Origin: Labia minor
Lineage: Eukaryota; Arthropoda; Insecta; Dermaptera; Spongiphoridae
Direction: 5' to 3'
Assembly (NCBI GenBank): GCA_963082975.1
Contig: OY720344.1
Coordinates: forward strand, 62,338,546-62,402,545
DNA: 64,000 nt
Below the pieces are notes generated by a model. That model searched no databases. It was given only the letters and a program-made list of their open reading frames with translations, and was not told the DNA's origin. Numbering within the stretch: position 1 is the stretch's first letter; every line of letters begins with the position of its first letter. A program made the translations under genes and the position numbers. Below are positions 22,628-33,573 of the stretch, piece by piece.

Positions 22628-23767
22628 TTGTTGACTACAAAAACCTAGAAAAAGGTGTGCGAATCATCATCTACCAAATTGTTATCTGTTTGCTGTTTCA
22701 TCAGTTCTAACTTAATGTATGAACGAAAAATTTAGTCCTGTCTTTAGACTGCAAATGATCATTTTGTATAGTATGAAACTTATCGGAAATTGACTAAAAT
22801 GAAGAATTAAATACTTTAAAAAACAATTATTTGAATTTTTAAAAATCTAATTATCTATTTTTTCTAAAAAATTTAATGTCATTTTAGGTTAGAATATCCA
22901 TAAAAGAATTAAAATTTGTTCAAATTTAAGGTAATTTCAAAAAGATTCTTTCAAATAATTCACAAAATTCAAGAAGAATATGTATTTTTGGATTTATTAT
23001 TTCGACATCATATAATACTGTTTAAATGCCATTGAAGAATTATATATTTTTTTAAAAAAATAAGAAAATAAGGGATGAAAGATATAAAAAAGACTTTCAA
23101 GGGAAATCAGTTCTTGACTTGAAATATAATATAAAGAACCATTTGTCTTGATAGAGAATAAAAATAAATTGTGAGATACTCAGTACAAATCATAAATGTC
23201 TATTCACATATACAACAAAAATAAATAAATATTCGTTTAAAATAACGATGTCAATTTTAAATGTTTTCACATATAAGATTCACATTGATTGATGTTAATA
23301 TTAAATTTTACATGATTATAATTATTAGATTATGATAAAAATTGTATGGGTAATTTAAATTTAATATCAATTTTTCCCTTGAGATGAATTTAATTCAAAC
23401 TATTTTATTTATAATTATAATTTACAATCTTACATAAATGCTAAATATGAAGAATAGATAGATGCCTCATAATATATACTGAATATATTATATATATAAT
23501 TTTTTGAAATAGTATAACGATCATTAAATCAACCCCTAATGACATTTTAATATTTAAATATTACCTCTCATAAAATAATTGGTCCCCATTATCGTAATTT
23601 TGGGACATCCGATCGCTTTAATGCCGGCAAAGCGTTTTACTTTAATGTTATTTTCGATTGAATAGTTTAATCTAATTAAAAGTCATTTTAATAGTCAATC
23701 CCTCTATTTCAGTTATAATATTTTTTGATTAGGCTGCACTACAAATCCATTTCTCTCTTTTTAAATA

Positions 23768-23801
<34 letters not shown>

Positions 23802-24117
23802 CATAAATTTAAATTTTATCTATTTTGATAATGATGATTGAATTATATATTAGATGGATAGATAAAACAGAGGGATTGAATTATGATTAAATGTATGGAA
23901 AGATGCCAAGATCAAATGAGAAAGTTTTCTATTTCAATCATAACTTAACTATTTAACATTAATATTATAATATATATATAAAAGAAGAAATGTTTGAAAG
24001 GGAGTGAATTATAGATAGAACTGTTTTTGACATTTTATGTAAATTAAATTTGATTCGTGACAAGTTGATAAAATTTTCCAAAATAGTTGATGAATATATA
24101 TATATATATATATATAT
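22628..24117. other. AT-rich non-coding stretch
   Basis: No gene; (ATT)n at about 23769-23796 and (TA)n at 24096-24117 directly before the SINE. Confidence 0.55.
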
Positions 24118-24360
24118 GGAGGTGGCTTGGCCGAGAGTGTAGCATGGCAACCTTCTACACAAGAAGTCGGCGTTCGATTCTAACCAAGAATGGATTTTTC
24201 TAATAAATTCAATTTAACACCAGCTGCCTCCGGCTCCAGGAACTGACAAGCCCTGGTTCTATACAACTCTGCACCAGCAGGACTACTTCAAAAACAAGCA
24301 TCCATAAGCAACAATGGATCGTGATGAGAATAACTCCAGGTGGTACTAATCCACCCGTCA
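24118..24360 (+). mobile_element. tRNA-derived SINE, copy 2 (near complete)
   Basis: The head GGAGGTGGCTTGGCCGAGAG resembles a tRNA 5' half with an A box. GCGTTCGATTCTAACC about 50 bp downstream resembles a B box, so the first about 70 bp look like a Leu/Ser-type tRNA relic. A unique body follows (GCTGCCTCCGGCTCCAGGAA, TTCTATACAACTCTGCACCA) and ends near CCACCCGTCA. The same body, reversed, lies at 14578. Such elements are transcribed by RNA polymerase III and copied by a LINE enzyme. No poly-A tail is evident. Confidence 0.8.
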
Positions 24361-24379
24361 ACTGGAGGATCCGAATCTT

Positions 24380-24770
24380 CACAAAAAAGGCATGTTTTGG
24401 TCAACAGAAGAGGCGACCACACAGGGCAATGACGTCACAGCACAAATTGAGGGACTTAAATTAGGAGGTTTTAAGCATCCTCCCTATTATCCGGATCTTG
24501 CTCCTTCCGATTTTTATCTTTTCAGGTCGTTACAAAATTATTAAAAAAAAATCAGTTCAATTGAACAAGTGAAAAACGCCCATGATTCGTATTTTTCTTC
24601 TAAACCAGAGGATTTTTATTTTAGAGGCATTAATATGTTAGTAGAGAGATGGAAGAAAGTTATTTTAAATGGTGGAAACTATATAATTGAATGAATAAAT
24701 TAAAAAATTACAAAACAGGTTTATTATTTCATACCAAAAAACGTCATATTTATCCATCAACTCAATATAT
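24380..24770 (+). mobile_element. mariner 3' remnant
   Basis: The plus strand encodes the C-terminal third of a mariner transposase: a degraded RPH...AMTSQHKLRDLN block, then HPPYYPDLAPSDFYLFRSLQ with the third catalytic Asp, VKNAHDSYFSSKPEDFY, and FRGINMLVERWKKVILNGGN up to a stop near 24692. Behind it lies a likely terminal segment (ATACCAAAAAACGTC). The 5' two thirds are missing, replaced by the SINE. Frame changes occur upstream of the HPPY motif. This lineage differs from the other three mariners of the window. Confidence 0.85.
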
Positions 24771-25395
24771 TATAGAAATTAGTGTAGATATAGTAGTAAA
24801 AAAGAGAATACATACAAATTACCATTTCACCTAATCTATTGATTGTTAATATTTGATAATATTATATATCTTATGGTAATTTAAATATTTAAAAAGCTAT
24901 GAGGAATTTCAGAAACATGAACTCTGCCAAAACCCTCTAATGAATTTAAAACTGTCAAAATCCATTCGAAGTCAATTCCTTTCAATGTCCTTGTTATTGG
25001 AAATAAATTTTTGAATTATCTTGGAAATATAATTTTTTTTACCTGTTTTATCACATAATATTTTCTATAATAACCACCTTAATCATTTTAGTTTTTTGAT
25101 TTTTATAATTATTGTTATATGTTAATTATTTCATTAATTTAATAAAACATATATGACTTTCAATAAAACATATCCTGAAAAATTTAATACATCATTTTTG
25201 CCTCTTATTATTTATATATGATTAAATATATAAAGTTAATAAAATGAAACAAACAATGATACTGTTTGAAATACTTTGATTTATTTTTAACTTAAAGCAA
25301 ACTAGTGGTTATAGTAAAATAAATAGAGGTGGGACTTGTTAAAATAGTTTAAGCCTGAAGTCAAAAAAAAATTTTGAGTTAAATATAAAATTAAA
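24771..25395. other. AT-rich non-coding stretch
   Basis: No gene or repeat recognised. Confidence 0.5.
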
Positions 25396-26037
25396 TAAGT
25401 TGACCTGTGGCCAGGTCCGAACCGACCGACTGTTTGAAATAAATTAATTTCCAGCTACAGAAACAATTTCAAATAATTTTAATATATCTATTAATGTAAT
25501 AAAAAACAGATATGGATACATAAATAATAAATATAAACATTTTTAATTTTATTTTATTTATAATATATATGCAAGACCAGGCTGTGACGTCATGAATGGC
25601 TGGATGACGTCATATAATTTTAAATCAAGAAAAAACTAATAAATATGATTTTTCTCGAGGATAAAACCAATACAAAGTGCATGATTCGTGGTGATATATA
25701 AAAAAATCTCCTTTGGTGTGAAAATAACCCTTTCCTTCCTTACGTCGATCGCTAATACTACCACTTCCGGTTTCCGGAATTGCACCAAAAGTTGATCAAT
25801 TCATCCCACTGATGCATTAAGTAATTATACCAAATTTCATCAAAATCGGTTGAGCCGTTCAGGCTGTACACATCTATACGGACGGACGGACGGACAGACG
25901 GACAGACGGACGGACAGACATCATGCTAAAAATACTTTTTTCTGTTTAGAAAATGCATGATTCGTGGAGATATGTAAAAATCTCCACATGTGAAATTTGG
26001 TGTGAAAACAATACCTCCCTTTCTATCGTCGGTCGGT
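25396..26037 (-). mobile_element. Helentron-like family 1, copy 2
   Basis: A near-complete minus-strand copy. The 3' hairpin (GACCTGTGGCCAGGTC) and AACTTA lie at the left end, with the inner inverted repeat ACCGACCGAC beside it. A (GGAC)n/(AGAC)n microsatellite lies at 25880-25920 and the 5' terminal repeat CGTCGGTCGGT at 26027-26037. TAA-rich DNA flanks both sides. Non-coding. Confidence 0.83.
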
Positions 26038-27890
26038 AAAAATTTATAAAATAAGAATAATTTCAAATTAACTTTAGTTTGGTTTCAATTTAATTATATT
26101 AGTTATACCCTTCATCAGAATCTTTTTTTGTATTAACTCAAAAGACACGAAAAGAACAAAAAGGAAGTGTTTTACAAATTTATGCTTATATTGGTTGTTA
26201 TATCATAATCATAAGCTTCTTCTTGTTCTTGGAGAAGACAATATTTGGTTATGATGGTGTAACTATCGAATTTAGCTTAAAACAATCAAAAAACTAATTT
26301 TAATTGCGCATTAAGTTAAGCAGATATCTACAAATGACAGTAAAATTAATGATTATTAAATTTTATTATGGTTGCAATATGCAATTTTGTTGGTTTTATG
26401 TAACATTTGTTTAGATATCAATTTTTAATTTAAATAAAAAAATATAATTTAGATAAATATAAAATTGATTTGTTATTTAAATGAAAGTATTAGAAACTGT
26501 TCCCTTATGAATTGCATAACAAGCCCTGATACGATTAATATTACTATAAACATAATAAAATCTAACACCATAGTGAAAAAATCTTTCAATACTTAATTAT
26601 TTTGTTGAAATTGTGGCTTTTACTACAGTTTAAATGTTTTAATGAAAATTAGTTGTCTTTTCTATTTCTATTAAAATTGCGTTATTTTGCAATTTAACTA
26701 TAATAAACATTACGCAAACTTTTACAATATCCTATATATTTTAAAATATACATGTTTCATTGAATTCAATAAAATATAAAAAAAAAAATAAATAAATAAA
26801 ATCAATAAAAATCAAAATATAATTTTATGATTTATGAGCATGGTGTACAAAATAATTAATTAAAAAAAGAGAGCAATAATTTGAGAATTATTTAATCCTA
26901 TTATTACAAAATCTGTAATAAATTTCATTCCGTTATAAATTCTCATAGCAATTAAAAAAAATAAAACAACGACCCAATCATTTGCCATCCACTTATTTTG
27001 AGTGTATAGCAATTATTTATTTATTTATTTATCCTATCCAGTAGTTTAATCATTCACACTTACACTATTCAATTCAATAGTGCATATTTTGTTGTTATGT
27101 TAAACTGGATGCAACCTAATCTTGTTTTTTCTATATATATATAAACCAGCCACTCGTTCGTTCTCTTTTCTCTGACCCAAATTTGCTCAACGAAACAAAT
27201 CGATCTCCCAGGTTTGTTGTTGAATTTTATGTTTTATTAGTTGTTTTTCTTTTGAAAAGTTAAGAAAATAAATTTCAAAGTTCAAGGCTCCTCCTCTCTT
27301 TCACTCGTTTAAATCTTTCTTTTTTTATCTAAAATTATTATATAAGATAAATCTAATTTACAAGTCAATAAAGAATAATTGAATCATAATCTTTAAATAT
27401 CCCCCATTCCAGAGAGACCACATATCCCTCTAATTTTTCTCAATAACGAATTATACTATCATAATAAATATAAAAATAAATAAATAAATAACGAACATAG
27501 TTGTTGAGTCTATTGCAATGTAAAAGTATAAATAATTTGCAAATGAATTGTATATTTCCAAAATTCAATAATAGAATTAATCAAAATATTGAAAGTAGCT
27601 CTTAAAATTGATTAATTTGAAGCGAAAAAATTTTTAGATGTATTTTTTCGTGATTAAATTAAATTTAAAGAAATTGCATTAAATGAAATGAAATTTAATT
27701 AATTTTCACATCAAAAGAAATAATCCATTTTTGTCTGTACCTATTGCATGTGACATCATCATAGAATTAATAAAGAAAGGTTGAAATATAGTGGAATTAA
27801 ACTATTATATTTTATTCATTATTATTATTACATTCAATTAATACAATTTTCAAAAAAAATTATTACAATATATTTGAGTATAAATGTTCA
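26038..27890. other. AT-rich stretch, no gene recognised
   Basis: Mostly featureless AT-rich DNA; a possible TATA-type promoter near 27132-27150 is listed separately. Confidence 0.45.
27130..27222 (+). promoter_or_regulatory. Possible TATA promoter with first-exon-like sequence (weak)
   Basis: CTATATATATATAAACC at about 27131-27147 is followed about 25-30 bp later by a pyrimidine-rich GTTCGTTCTC region. About 45 bp further, CTCCCAGGTTTGT resembles a splice donor. In AT-rich DNA, TATA-like strings are common, so this may be chance. No coding exon is attached. Confidence 0.15.
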
Positions 27891-27926
27891 TTTTTACCGA
27901 CCAGCGAAAGGAAAGTATTGTTTTAA
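27891..27926 (+). mobile_element. Helentron-like family 1, solitary 5' end scrap
   Basis: TTTTTACCGACCAGCGAAAG and AAGTATTGTTTT are a diverged copy of the family 1 5' end, lying about 50 bp upstream of copy 3. It may be a truncated earlier insertion or a duplicated terminus. Confidence 0.5.
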
Positions 27927-28545
27927 ATAAAATTCCTTTTTTACCGACCGACGATAGTAAGGGAGGTATTGTTTTCACACCAAATTTCACATGTGGAGAT
28001 TTTTACATATCTCCACGAATCATGCATTTTCTTAACAGAAAAAAGTATTTTTATCATGATGTCTGTCCGTCCGTCTGTCCGTCCGTTCGTCCGTATAGAT
28101 GTGTACAGCCTGAACGGCTCAACCGATTTTGATGAAATTTGGTATATTTACTTAATGCATCAGTGGGATGAATTGATCAACTTTTGGTGCAATTCCGGAA
28201 ACCGGAAGTGGTAGTATTAGCGATCGACGATAGGAAGGAAAGGGTTATTTTCACACCAAAGGAGATTTTTTTATATATCACCACGAATCATGCACTTTGT
28301 ATTGGTTTTATCCTCGAGAAAAATCATATTTATTAGTTTTTTCTTGATTTAAAATTATATGACGTCATCCAGCCATTCATGACGTCACAGCCTGGTCTTG
28401 CATATATATTATAAATAAAATAAAATTAAAAATGTTTATATTTATTATTTATGTATCCATATCTGTTTTTTATTACATTAATAGATATATTAAAATTATT
28501 TGAAATTGTTTCTGTAGCTGGAAATTAATTTATTTCAAACCGTCG

Positions 28546-29786
28546 CACAGTGGTCTGAAACGCCAAAAAAGCTGGCCAAAAATGTAGATGTTGGTGAAAC
28601 AGCTTGAAATTTTGTAGGCAATAGTTTTGAGAGTCAGGAAATTTAAATTTGACAAAAAAAATGGCGAATTCAAAATGGCGGACAGATTTTTAGAAAAGTG
28701 ACGTCAGATTCGCAATTGTATGTTCTCTGGGATTTTTTGAGCCGAAAATTTCGAAATTGAAGTTAGATTGTACGAAAAAAAATGATAAATTTCAAATGAT
28801 GTGTTGATTTTTCAAAAAATGACGTCATGCAGAGAAAATCCGTAAAGCTCACAACCATCGAAACTTAGGGGTTTTCATGTTAAGATATTGAAATTAGATG
28901 ATTTTCTCGATAGTAAAAATATGCCAATTGTGAGTGATGGACTCACTTCAAGAGAAAGTGCATTTCTGAAAAATATTTTATTATCAGTAAGACAAATAAC
29001 TAACAGTTACATTTTGGTAAGTACCGTGTTTTATTTCATTTTTATCATTTCGTTCGTGTTGCAAAAATATATTCTTCTTTTTTATGAAGCTTTATGAATT
29101 CACTGTTACATTTCATCAGTGCAAGGTGATTCTGGGTCAACATCTTCAATTGTTGGTGAACAGGCTTGGGACGACATTAGCAATTTGAGTACTTTCGGAC
29201 TGAGAGGTTCTTTTGAAAAGTGACAGGTGCACCTTAACGAGATATTAATCAAAAAATTCATAGGAACAAATGGGGCAAAAAGGAGCAATTTTTTCTTCAT
29301 GATTCTTTATCTATAGACCTTTATCTTTATGTTTCAAATGAGATTGTCACCAATGGTCACCAATGTAAAAAATGCGGAATGTTTTTTGAAAAGTTTTTCG
29401 TCAGGTTACATTTTCTGACACAAGCGGTTTAAATCAGCCAATATCAATATAATACATGCATTTCTAGCAAACAAAATAAAAAAAGTCCATGTACGTACCT
29501 CCAGCAACAGTTTCCATGTCGCAAGTTGCAAATGAAACTTTTCTATGAAACGAAACACCAATTTTGACTGAGCTCGAATTTCAGACGTTTTGGGAAATCT
29601 CTGGAGAAAGTAAAAACAGTTGACTTTGAGATGTTCGGAAAACTCGTAGAGTCATGGTAGTGCTCTACTTTTTCAGCTTTTTGTACATAAATATGTCTTC
29701 AACAAAATACCATAAACGACATGCAAAAAAAAAATTTTTCAATTTTCGATTTTTGGCCAGCTTTTTTGGCGTTTCAGACCACTGTG
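28546..29786 (+). mobile_element. Transib-type DNA transposon (non-autonomous or decayed)
   Basis: Perfect 38-bp terminal inverted repeats begin CACAGTGGTCTGAAACGCC at both ends. The flanks are a perfect 5-bp, GC-rich target duplication CGTCG (28541-28545 and 29787-29791). The 5-bp GC-rich duplication and CACAGTG terminus are hallmarks of Transib, the superfamily related to the RAG1 recombinase. Within each terminus the heptamer is followed, after 23 bp, by CCAAAAAT, a nonamer-like A-rich block. At 1,241 bp it is too short for a full transposase of about 650-700 residues. I recognise no RAG1-like catalytic core inside. Orientation is arbitrary. Confidence 0.88.
28888..29220 (+). pseudogene. 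Possible spliced coding remnant inside the Transib-type element
   Basis: A frame without an ATG reads LDDFLDSKNMPIVSDGLTSR, ESAFLKNILLSVRQ and ITNSYIL, ending at a good splice donor (TTTTGGTAAGT at about 29015). About 100 bp later CATCAG resembles an acceptor. From there a frame reads QGDSGSTSSIVGEQAWDDIS and NLSTFGLRGSFEK before a stop at about 29220. Normal amino-acid composition in AT-rich DNA suggests real ancestral coding sequence, perhaps part of the transposase or a captured exon. I cannot match it to a named protein, and no catalytic residue can be assigned. Confidence 0.4.
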
Positions 29787-29822
29787 CGTCGGTCGGTTCG
29801 GACCTGGCCACAGGTCAACTTA

Positions 29823-30289
29823 TTTAATTATAACTTAAATCCCCTGTAATATCTAGAGATAATTATATTAATTAATTAAATTTTGGCAAATGTTGGTCTA
29901 AATAGGTAAATATTTCTCATTTGGGTAAATACTGGTGTAAAGTATTTATTACAATATAAACTTTACATTTAACTTAAATAGTAACAACGTTAAGTTCTAG
30001 AAGCATAGCTTTGAATTATCTTCTTTTTTTAATGTTTCTATAAGTCATCAATTTTGTTGCTAAGATAGTAATTAGGGAAATAGGAGCTAGCTTTAGATAT
30101 TAAAATAAAAAATAAATATAAAAAAAATAGAATTTTCACAATATTTATTCTTAAATGTATTCTCAAAGTGTATCGTTAACTCAACCCATTTTTTTGAATT
30201 TTTTTAAAATATTTTCTTCATTAAATTTAAATAAATTTAGCTATATCTTTTTTTCAATTAACATATTAATGAGTTTAAATTAAAAATGG
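29823..30289. other. AT-rich non-coding stretch
   Basis: No gene or repeat recognised. Confidence 0.5.
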
Positions 30290-31255
30290 AAATTAATCTC
30301 GAAGAACCTATGTTATATGAGGTAGAAATGATAATAGGAAAATAATAAAGCGACAGGAATAGATGGGATCCCGGCAGAATTATTCAATATGGAGGAAAAC
30401 CTTTAGTAGAGTGTATACACAAATTGGGGAGAGGTTAAAAGGAATCGAATTAAACAAAAAACTTAAAGTATTAGGTTCCGCAGACGACTTAAATATAATA
30501 GGAGATTCGGCAATTGCAATTATAAATAGTGTAGAAAAATTAATTGAAGCAGGAAAAGTGGTGGGACTAGAAATTAATAATGCTAAGACAAAGTATTTAG
30601 TAACAGAGAGGAATAGTATTAACACTCAAAATCTTAATATACAAGATATAGAATTTGAAAATGTAGAAAAATTTAAATACTTAGGTTCTGTGATAACGAA
30701 AGATAATAATATTCGGGATGAGTTTAAAGCGAGGTTACAATCGGGAAACGCCTGTTATCATGCAATAAAGGGGCTTATTGCATCAAACTTATTATCAAAG
30801 AAGATAAAAGTTAAAATATATAAAACAATTATTTTACCGGTTGTATTATATGGATGTGTGGCATGTTCTATGACCTTAGGTGACGAGAGTAGATTTAGAG
30901 TATTTGAGAATAGGATTCTGCGAAGCATTTATGGGTCAAAGAAAGATGAGGTCACTAGGGAATGGCGAAGATTGCATAACGAGGAATTGCATGACCTCTA
31001 TGCATCTCCAGATATAGTTAGAATTATAAAATCGAGAAGGCTACGGTGGGCAGGACACGTGGTTAGAATGGGAGAAGATAGAATGTCAAAAAATATATTG
31101 ATAGGGAGACCGAGTGGGAAGCGTCCACTTGGAACCAAAGACACGGATGGTGGATAATGTGGGAAAGGATGTGAGAGGGATGGGAGAGGATAGGGACAGG
31201 AAGGTTCTGGCTCAGAATAGGAATACTTGGAGGGTCACAGAGATAGATAGAAGAT
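30290..31255 (+). mobile_element. LINE-A, longest copy, internally deleted
   Basis: This copy starts in the reverse transcriptase (TGIDGIPAELFNM, the motif 0/1 region) and is internally deleted up to the YADD region. It then runs through the C-terminal domain and a truncated 3' end with (GATA)n. About 40 bp of the usual AAGAACTTTCGAG end are missing. The endonuclease domain is absent, so it is 5'-truncated. This is the best single copy for describing the family in this window. Confidence 0.88.
30363..31157 (+). pseudogene. LINE-A reverse transcriptase C-terminal open frame (264 codons)
   Basis: The frame encodes SADDLNIIGDSAIAI (catalytic YADD with Y replaced by S), VVGLEINNAKTKYLV, FKYLGSVITKDNNI and IILPVVLYGCVACSMTLGDE. 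It continues with FRVFENRILRSIYGSKKDEV, WRRLHNEELHDLYASPDIVR, RRLRWAGHVVRMGEDR and GRPSGKRPLG. This is the thumb and C-terminal tail of an arthropod non-LTR element often annotated as endonuclease-reverse transcriptase. The central catalytic palm (motifs A and B) is deleted. It is a retroelement remnant, not a host gene, although it is the longest open frame in the window. Confidence 0.9.
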
Positions 31256-33573
31256 GAGTTTGAATAATATTTTATCATACTAAATTCATATTTTAGAAAT
31301 AATATTCAAGAATTATAATAGGGCGTTAATTTTATCCAATGTTCGCTCATAAACTGAAAATAGAATATAATTTTTGTGTTTTTTTTACAATCTAATTTTT
31401 TCATTTATCATCTTCCAGAGGGAAATGGCAAAAGATTTCTTAATTTGTTGTTTTTTTTTTGTATACATATTTCTTTTTGACTCCAAACGAAGATATGAAG
31501 TAATCATTATTTATTATCTTTTATTCTTCAATAGATAAATAAATATGCCCTTGACTTGGTTATTAATATATAAATTTAATGTTTTTCATTAAAATAACTG
31601 GATTCTCGTATGTTTAAGTAAGAAAAAAAATACATTGACCTATTATTTTTTCTAAAATATATATTTATAAATTACTAAAATTCCTTTAAATTATTAAAAA
31701 AAACTAGTTCAATGATAATATTGTATTATACACAAATTATAATCTATTTTATTCAAATTATTATGTTTTTTTTAATCATGTTATTTCATTAAATTCCCGC
31801 ATTCTATAATCTATACAAAATATTTAATTTTTTTATTTTGTATATTTGTATGACATAATCATTTTGGATATTTTATTATTATAAAAATTCAATTTAAAAT
31901 ATTCAAAAAGATAATAATTAACTGACAGATCCCAAAATATAGTATTTTGAAGGTTTAAGTAAATATACGAGTATGTAGGCTGTACACAGTGATAAACAAG
32001 CGGCTCCTTACCCGTAACCGGTTCCAGGTATCCCTTCGGTAGGTTTTGTCATCAAATCAGTCATTAAAGATTTACATTTAAAAGTGAAGGGAAGTTCGGG
32101 ATAGTGTTAAAGCTAAGTAAGGATAACTGAAAACTGGTTATTGGATTGGATGAGCAGTTTAACCTATCTCTCTGTTAAAGTGATAATTAAGTGTGTTTAA
32201 TGGTCGTTTTTCAATTACTGATATTGAAATTAAAAAAATCAAAATCAAAAAAACTTTTTAAAAAATAATTAAACTATTATTTTATATCAATGGTTTACAT
32301 TTGTATTTTTTTCAATGCCTTGTATTCTAATAGGTAACAATTTGTTTAATTGTAATAAATTCCAATATACCTTTTATTTATTTTATCAACAAAACACATA
32401 AAACCTGAATTAAGTGTAAAAAAAGAGTTCAATTTATTTTTTGTCCGCGAGTATAGGATATAAGTTAATATGAAAGGATCTCCATCAGATACCTATATCA
32501 TATTTTAATATATTATAAGAAAACGATGGTACTCTATTTTTAACTTAAAATTTTATGTTTCCCCAAGTATAGATTGTTAGAATGATATTTATAATCGAAA
32601 CAGTTATGATAGGCGAGAATATAATATTTTTTAAGAATATTATGTAAGAAGAAAAGAAAAGTTATTTAAAGTAAAATCAATAGAAAAATAACCCAGTGAA
32701 TAGAACAAGAATGTTGGGAAGATAATATTAAATCAGATAAGAAAGGGAATATGAAGAGAATGGTGGTATTTTTTAGAATGATTATAGGATGTTATTTATA
32801 GTAATGTATTTGGATACTGCTCCCCAAAAACTAAATAGTTGCGGATCGCCTTAGAAAGAATAAATACCACACGCTGGGTTTCATCAAATAAATTAAATGT
32901 TAATAAAATAAATATTAACAAATAATTTAACAATGAACGGAGAGGTATGAGACTTTCGCAGAAATACCAAAAGTTCTGGTCTAGGAATAAAGAGATAAAA
33001 GAGAATCTTAGAAATAATTGAATGGTTCTCACTTTGATTGACTCACTCTCAATCTGTTGATAATTATAATATTATTTCTATAACTGTTTCTTATCTTATT
33101 ATACAACAAAAATTATATATATATTTGTATATTTTTGTGATATTAAACCTCTCGATGGATTTTTTTGAAATTCACACCATAGATAATATTTATAAAAACT
33201 AATCGATCTGTTTTGGTTTCAGATTTGAGAAAAATCAACATTATTAGTATTTTCTAAATTTAAAATTATATGGCGACACAAATTACGCCATCCATATTGA
33301 AATTTTCCTCTTGCCATTCTTTTTTAATTGATATTGTATTAATATTTTTTTATATTTAAAATATTTTTAAATTTTTTACTTAATTTCGAAATAAAATAAA
33401 AAATATTTATTCTAATAATATTTTTGAATCAAATTACGAAATATATTTATTAATCTCTTACCAAAAAAATCTAAAATTTATCTTATTTGTATTGCAAACA
33501 TTGTAAGTTTATTTATGATATTTTAAAAATAAATAAAAATAAATTTAAAAAAAACAGCCAAGACCGCTTTTTT
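31256..33573. other. AT-rich stretch, no gene recognised
   Basis: The only less AT-rich part is 31980-32060 (GCGGCTCCTTACCCGTAACC, GGTTCCAGGTATCCC). It has a vague tRNA-like look but no foldable cloverleaf that I can see. Confidence 0.45.

Larger units (their letters stand above)
27943..29822 (+). mobile_element. Helentron-like family 1, copy 3, split by a Transib-type element
   Basis: The 5' part (27943-28545) starts ACCGACCGACG, carries (GTCC)n at about 28061-28094, and runs to the inner 3' inverted repeat. That repeat is interrupted at CGTCG by the Transib-type element. The 3' remainder (29787-29822) resumes with CGTCGGTCGGTTCGGACC, the GACCTGGCCACAGGTC hairpin and AACTTA next to T. Removing one CGTCG restores the sequence seen in uninterrupted copies. 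Confidence 0.88.

Noticed and set aside
24118-24190. Functional tRNA gene
   Set aside because: A- and B-box-like motifs are present, but the stem pairs are poor and the sequence continues into a body repeated at 14578, so it is a SINE head.
30363-31157. 264-codon open frame as a host protein-coding gene
   Set aside because: Its sequence is the C-terminal reverse-transcriptase tail of LINE-A, repeated elsewhere in the window, with a deletion of the catalytic palm.
31980-32060. tRNA-like or SINE sequence
   Set aside because: It has a GGTTCCAGG string but no second box at the right distance and no second copy in the window.
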